Both the position numbers and the translations under genes were made by a program. The notes beneath the pieces are model-generated. The model was not told the origin of the DNA, did not search any database, and saw only the letters and a program-made list of their open reading frames with translations. A stretch of DNA of 6,405 nucleotides from NCBI GenBank assembly GCA_002722385.1, contig PBLR01000012.1:1-6405 (forward strand). The letters are read 5' to 3'. Origin of the DNA: SAR116 cluster bacterium (GTDB lineage Bacteria > Pseudomonadota > Alphaproteobacteria > Puniceispirillales > Puniceispirillaceae). How positions within the stretch are numbered: the stretch's first letter is position 1; each line of letters starts with the position of its first letter. Shown one piece after another: positions 4,604 to 6,405 of this stretch.

Positions 4604-6405
4604 TCAGCCCGCCGCCGCTTTTGTTTTTGCCTTTGCTTTGGGCTTGGCTTTGGCTTTCGTTTTTGCCTTGGTCTTTTTGGCTTTGGTCTTCTTTGCTGGT
4701 TGAGCCGCTTTGGCAGCGAGTATCTCCAGCGCTTCAGACAGGGTCACGGATTCCATATCCAGCGTCTTTGGCATCGGTGCGCGCAGCTTGTTATGTTCAA
4801 AATAAGGCCCGAACCGGCCCCGCTTCAGATGAACCTCTCCCCCGTCAGGATGTTCACCCAAGACCCGTCCGGCGGTTTTTGCGGCCTCTGCCAGCAAATC
4901 AACGGCACGGTTAATGCCCACACTTAATACATCATCACCATCTTTCAGGCTGGTAAACTTACCTTGATATTTCAGATAGGGGCCATAACGGCCAAGTCCG
5001 GCCTGAATCATGTCTGATGTTTGCGGATGCAACCCGATATCACGTGGCAGAGACAACAAGCCCAGTGCGTAAACCAGATCAACTTCCATCAGTGGCTTGC
5101 CTTTAGGCACAGAGGAGCGTTTCGGTTTTTTTACATCCTCACCACCAAGCTGAACATAAGACCCGTATGGCCCTTTTTTCAGATAAACAGGCAGACCGCT
5201 TGCCTCATCTGTGCCTAACAGCCTGTCATCATCAAGCTCTTGCGCGCTGTCATCGCTCTCACCAGCAGCCACAATCTGGCGTGTAAACCGGCAGTCCGGA
5301 TAATTATTACAGCCGATAAACGGGCCGAACTTGCCCAGCTTCAGCTCCAGATGTCCGGTACCACATTTGCTGCAGACACGCTGAATCTGGCCATTTTCAT
5401 CAGGTGTGAAGAATAATTTTTCCAGCTCGCTATCCAGCGTCTTCATCACATCTGGTACAGATAATTCCATCGCCTGATCAACGGCAGCGGCAAAATCGAC
5501 CCAGAATTGTCTGAGCAGGCTGCGCCAGTCCAGCTTGCCGTCAGACACCTCATCAAGGCGCGATTCCAACGCTGCGGTAAAGTCATATTCCACATAGCGG
5601 CTGAAGAAATTTTCAAGAAAGGATGAGACAATCCGGCCGCGATGTTCAGGGATAAAGCGCTTACCGTCTTTCAGCACATAACCCCGCTTTTCAATCACCT
5701 GCATAATGCTGGCATAGGTTGATGGGCGGCCGATCCCCAGCTCTTCCATCTGTTTGACCAGGCTGGCATCTGTATATCGCGGTGGGGGCTGGGTGAAATG
5801 TTGTTCGGGATGAACCTGATCAACTTTCATATCCTGGCCCTGGCTGAGCGGGGGCAAAATACGGCTTTGCGGATCTGCAGCCTTCTCTTCCTGATCGTCA
5901 CGGTCTTCGCGGTAGATTTTCATGAAGCCGTCAAAGACGATTACTGACCCGTTTGCCCGCATGGTGATGTGATCTGTTGTGGCGCTGAGGTCAGCTGCGG
6001 TCTGATCAAGCTGGGCGTCGGCCATCTGGCTGGCGATAGCGCGTTTCCAGATCAGCTCATACAGGCGGAACTGGTCGAAATCCAGCCGCTTGCGCACCTC
6101 ATCAGGATGCCGCCAGATAGAGGTCGGCCGGATCGCTTCATGGGCTTCTTGTGCATTCGCGGCTTTGGACTTATAGACACGTGGTTTCTCAGGCACAAAC
6201 TCAGCACCGATAGTCTGGCCAATGGCGTCTCTTATTTGGCCGATGGCCTCAAAGCTCATCTGCACACCATCTGTCCGCATATAGGTAATCAGGCCAGTCG
6301 TCTCACTGCCCAGGTTGATGCCTTCATAAAGTTTCTGTGCAATTTGCATTGTCCGGCTGGCTGAAAAGCCCAGCTTGCGAGAGGCTTCTTGTTGCAGAGT
6401 AGAGG
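4604..6405 (-). CDS. topA: DNA topoisomerase I (type IA), C-terminal two thirds; 5' end off right edge
   Basis: TopA relaxes negative supercoils by cutting one DNA strand through a 5'-phosphotyrosine bond. The frame is open to the window edge, and the visible part starts STLQQEASRKLGFSASRTMQ, which is internal to the family. About 600 codons are present; the Toprim domain and the true start (roughly 280 residues) lie outside. The active-site Tyr is in GLITYMRTDGV (codon at 6283-6281). EAHEAIRPT and RYTDASLVKQMEELGIGRPSTYASI are further type IA motifs. The C-terminal part carries one four-cysteine zinc ribbon (C326, C329, C347, C353 counted from the Met at 6349; CSKCG...CNNYPDC). Three glycine-rich topoisomerase C-terminal repeats follow, with cores KKGPYGSYVQL, GLGRYGPYLKY and KRGRFGPYFEHN. 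A Lys/Ala tail ends the protein. TGA at 4606-4604 is followed after 7 bases by rnr, forming a likely topA-rnr operon. Confidence 0.96.
   Translation of the reverse strand, partial: STLQQEASRKLGFSASRTMQIAQKLYEGINLGSETTGLITYMRTDGVQMSFEAIGQIRDAIGQTIGAEFVPEKPRVYKSKAANAQEAHEAIRPTSIWRHPDEVRKRLDFDQFRLYELIWKRAIASQMADAQLDQTAADLSATTDHITMRANGSVIVFDGFMKIYREDRDDQEEKAADPQSRILPPLSQGQDMKVDQVHPEQHFTQPPPRYTDASLVKQMEELGIGRPSTYASIMQVIEKRGYVLKDGKRFIPEHRGRIVSSFLENFFSRYVEYDFTAALESRLDEVSDGKLDWRSLLRQFWVDFAAAVDQAMELSVPDVMKTLDSELEKLFFTPDENGQIQRVCSKCGTGHLELKLGKFGPFIGCNNYPDCRFTRQIVAAGESDDSAQELDDDRLLGTDEASGLPVYLKKGPYGSYVQLGGEDVKKPKRSSVPKGKPLMEVDLVYALGLLSLPRDIGLHPQTSDMIQAGLGRYGPYLKYQGKFTSLKDGDDVLSVGINRAVDLLAEAAKTAGRVLGEHPDGGEVHLKRGRFGPYFEHNKLRAPMPKTLDMESVTLSEALEILAAKAAQPAKKTKAKKTKAKTKAKAKPKAKAKTKAAAG
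4619..4693 (-). repeat. Low-complexity Lys/Ala/Thr-coding repeat at the TopA C-terminus
   Basis: Residues 553-577 (counted from the Met at 6349) contain 14 lysines in 25 residues, in short units such as KTKAK and KAK. On the plus strand this appears as a run of tttt/gct/ggct-type repeats. Lysine-rich TopA tails are known in several bacteria, for example Mycobacterium and Streptomyces, where they hold DNA and raise processivity. That role here is an inference. Such repeats may vary in length between strains. Confidence 0.8.

Overview
The window looks like a stretch of alphaproteobacterial chromosome with roughly balanced base composition. Three things point there. One is a DUF1849/EipB-type periplasmic protein, a family essentially confined to Alphaproteobacteria. 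The second is the gene order topA-rnr-rpmG, which is common in that class. The third is the wording of the RNase D, RNase R and L33 proteins. The moderate GC would suit a marine lineage such as SAR116, but that is a guess and not shown by the sequence.

Layout from left to right: (1) The left edge holds the N-terminus of ribonuclease D on the minus strand, running out of the window. (2) A divergent intergenic region of about 200 bases follows, with a plausible promoter for the next gene. (3) A plus-strand EipB-like periplasmic protein with a signal peptide and the family's two cysteines comes next. (4) Only 20 bases separate it from a convergent minus-strand ROK-family sugar-kinase homologue whose phosphate-binding and catalytic motifs are all degraded. 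(5) Upstream of that gene, on the same strand, is the 55-residue ribosomal protein L33 gene (rpmG) with its own candidate promoter and a good ribosome binding site. (6) Next come ribonuclease R (rnr) and, 7 bases before it, the C-terminal two thirds of DNA topoisomerase I (topA), which runs off the right edge.

The minus-strand genes probably form two transcription units read right to left: topA-rnr, possibly translationally coupled, and rpmG-ROK. They cover DNA supercoil relaxation, structured-RNA decay and ribosome assembly. EipB belongs to envelope maintenance and is transcribed separately. The region is mostly housekeeping. I see no mobile element, CRISPR array, tRNA, rRNA or defence system. 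The one real oddity is the intact but apparently catalytically dead ROK protein.
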